Origin: Sulfurovum sp.
GTDB lineage: Bacteria; Campylobacterota; Campylobacteria; Campylobacterales; Sulfurovaceae
Assembly (NCBI GenBank): GCA_030622375.1
Contig: JAUXGC010000089.1
Location: forward strand, 1 to 5,508
Direction of reading: 5' to 3'
DNA: 5,508 nucleotides
Both the position numbers and the translations under genes were made by a program. Below, piece by piece: positions 5,019 to 5,508 of the stretch. The stretch's first letter is position 1. Each line of letters opens with the position of its first letter. The notes below the pieces were generated by a model. That model searched no databases. It was not told the DNA's origin and saw only the letters and a program-made list of their open reading frames with translations.

Positions 5019-5508
5019 ATGAAAAAGAAAATCTTAACACCTGCAAAAGAATTTGCAAGAACCAATAGGTCACACCTATATGGAGTAAAAAATCTAGTAT
5101 TTATTGCTCTACTTTTTATCAGCTCAACTCAAATTGGATTTGCAAATTCTGATGAAACAAAATGGGTAGGTACTTGGGCTAATGCAATGCAACCAAATAT
5201 TATACTACCACTTACTCTAAAAACAAGTATAATTAATAACAAGACCTTGCGTAGTATTGTTCGTATTAGTAAAGGTGGTAAACAATTTAGAGTTAGAATA
5301 TCAAATATTTATGGTACTAAAACACTAAGAGTACAGGCAGCTAGTATTGGCATACAAGAACATGAATCAACTGTAGTTAGTGATTCTTTACGAAACCTAA
5401 CCTTTGGAGGTAAAAGTTCTATTAATGTCCCAGCTGGGTCTGAAATAATAAGTGACTCTGTTAATTTAACTGTACCTGATTTATCTAATCTTGCTATTAG
5501 TATTTTTA
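5019..5508 (+). CDS. Exported SGNH/GDSL-type hydrolase, N-terminal part (cut by window edge)
   Basis: The first 163 codons are present; the gene runs off the right edge. The ATG at 5019 follows AAGGA by nine nt. Residues 1-42 look like a signal peptide: a long basic n-region with seven Lys/Arg, a hydrophobic stretch (NLVFIALLFISS, 25-36) and probable cleavage after GFA (40-42). From residue 49 the pattern WVGTWANAM, TLRSIVRISKGGKQFRVRISNIYG (76-99), LTFGG (127-131), VPAGSEIISDSVNL (137-150) and LAISIF (158-163) matches the beta-rich N-terminal domain that precedes the catalytic domain in a set of secreted SGNH hydrolases/esterases. The GDS motif and the catalytic Asp and His would lie beyond the edge, so activity cannot be checked. 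Likely an envelope or secreted esterase acting on acylated carbohydrate or lipid; the substrate is unknown. Its codon choice (many ATT, AGT, GTT) looks different from the neighbouring genes, a weak hint of separate origin. Confidence 0.75.
   Translation, partial: MKKKILTPAKEFARTNRSHLYGVKNLVFIALLFISSTQIGFANSDETKWVGTWANAMQPNIILPLTLKTSIINNKTLRSIVRISKGGKQFRVRISNIYGTKTLRVQAASIGIQEHESTVVSDSLRNLTFGGKSSINVPAGSEIISDSVNLTVPDLSNLAISIF

Overview
The window is AT-rich bacterial DNA. It has compact genes on both strands, AGGA-type ribosome binding sites and good TATAAT -10 boxes with weak or absent -35 boxes. Together with the gene types (RimK-like ATP-grasp ligases, a short ComF-type phosphoribosyltransferase and a FetB permease), this suggests a Campylobacterota (epsilonproteobacterial) genome, perhaps of the Sulfurimonas/Sulfurovum kind. 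That placement is inference; there is no rRNA or marker gene here to prove it.

Layout from left to right. (1) 1-1294, minus strand: two tandem genes. The second (395-1294) is a clear RimK-like ATP-grasp ligase. The one downstream of it (1-382, cut by the window edge) has the N-terminal half expected of another ATP-grasp protein. They are 12 nt apart and lie in the same reading frame. (2) 1424-2527, plus strand: a cytoplasmic M20 metallopeptidase of the carboxypeptidase G2 type, divergent from the ligases across a 129-bp promoter region. (3) 2586-3308, minus: a FetB-type permease (UPF0014) without an adjacent FetA ATPase. (4) 3337-3912, minus: a ComF-type phosphoribosyltransferase with a four-Cys N-terminal zinc ribbon. 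(5) 3931-4000: two REP-like hairpins in inverted orientation. (6) 3997-4818, minus: a Sir2-family NAD-dependent deacylase whose stop codon lies inside the outer REP signature. (7) 4819-5018: AT-rich divergent promoter region with a 10-bp inverted repeat. (8) 5019-5508, plus: the start of an exported SGNH/GDSL-type hydrolase, cut by the right edge before its catalytic motifs.

Functional reading. Genes 1-3 look like a make-and-break set: ATP-dependent ligases that form amide or peptide bonds, and a divergent amidase/peptidase of a class that removes C-terminal glutamate or similar residues. This may be a small pathway for a peptide-like metabolite or a glutamylated product, and it is the best candidate here for an undescribed system. 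The order sir2-comF-fetB on the minus strand could be one transcript. However, the REP doublet lies between sir2 and comF, and a near-consensus promoter inside the 3' end of comF would let fetB be expressed alone. Iron or metal homeostasis (FetB), protein deacylation (Sir2) and DNA uptake/nucleotide metabolism (ComF) have no obvious common theme, so the order may be coincidental.
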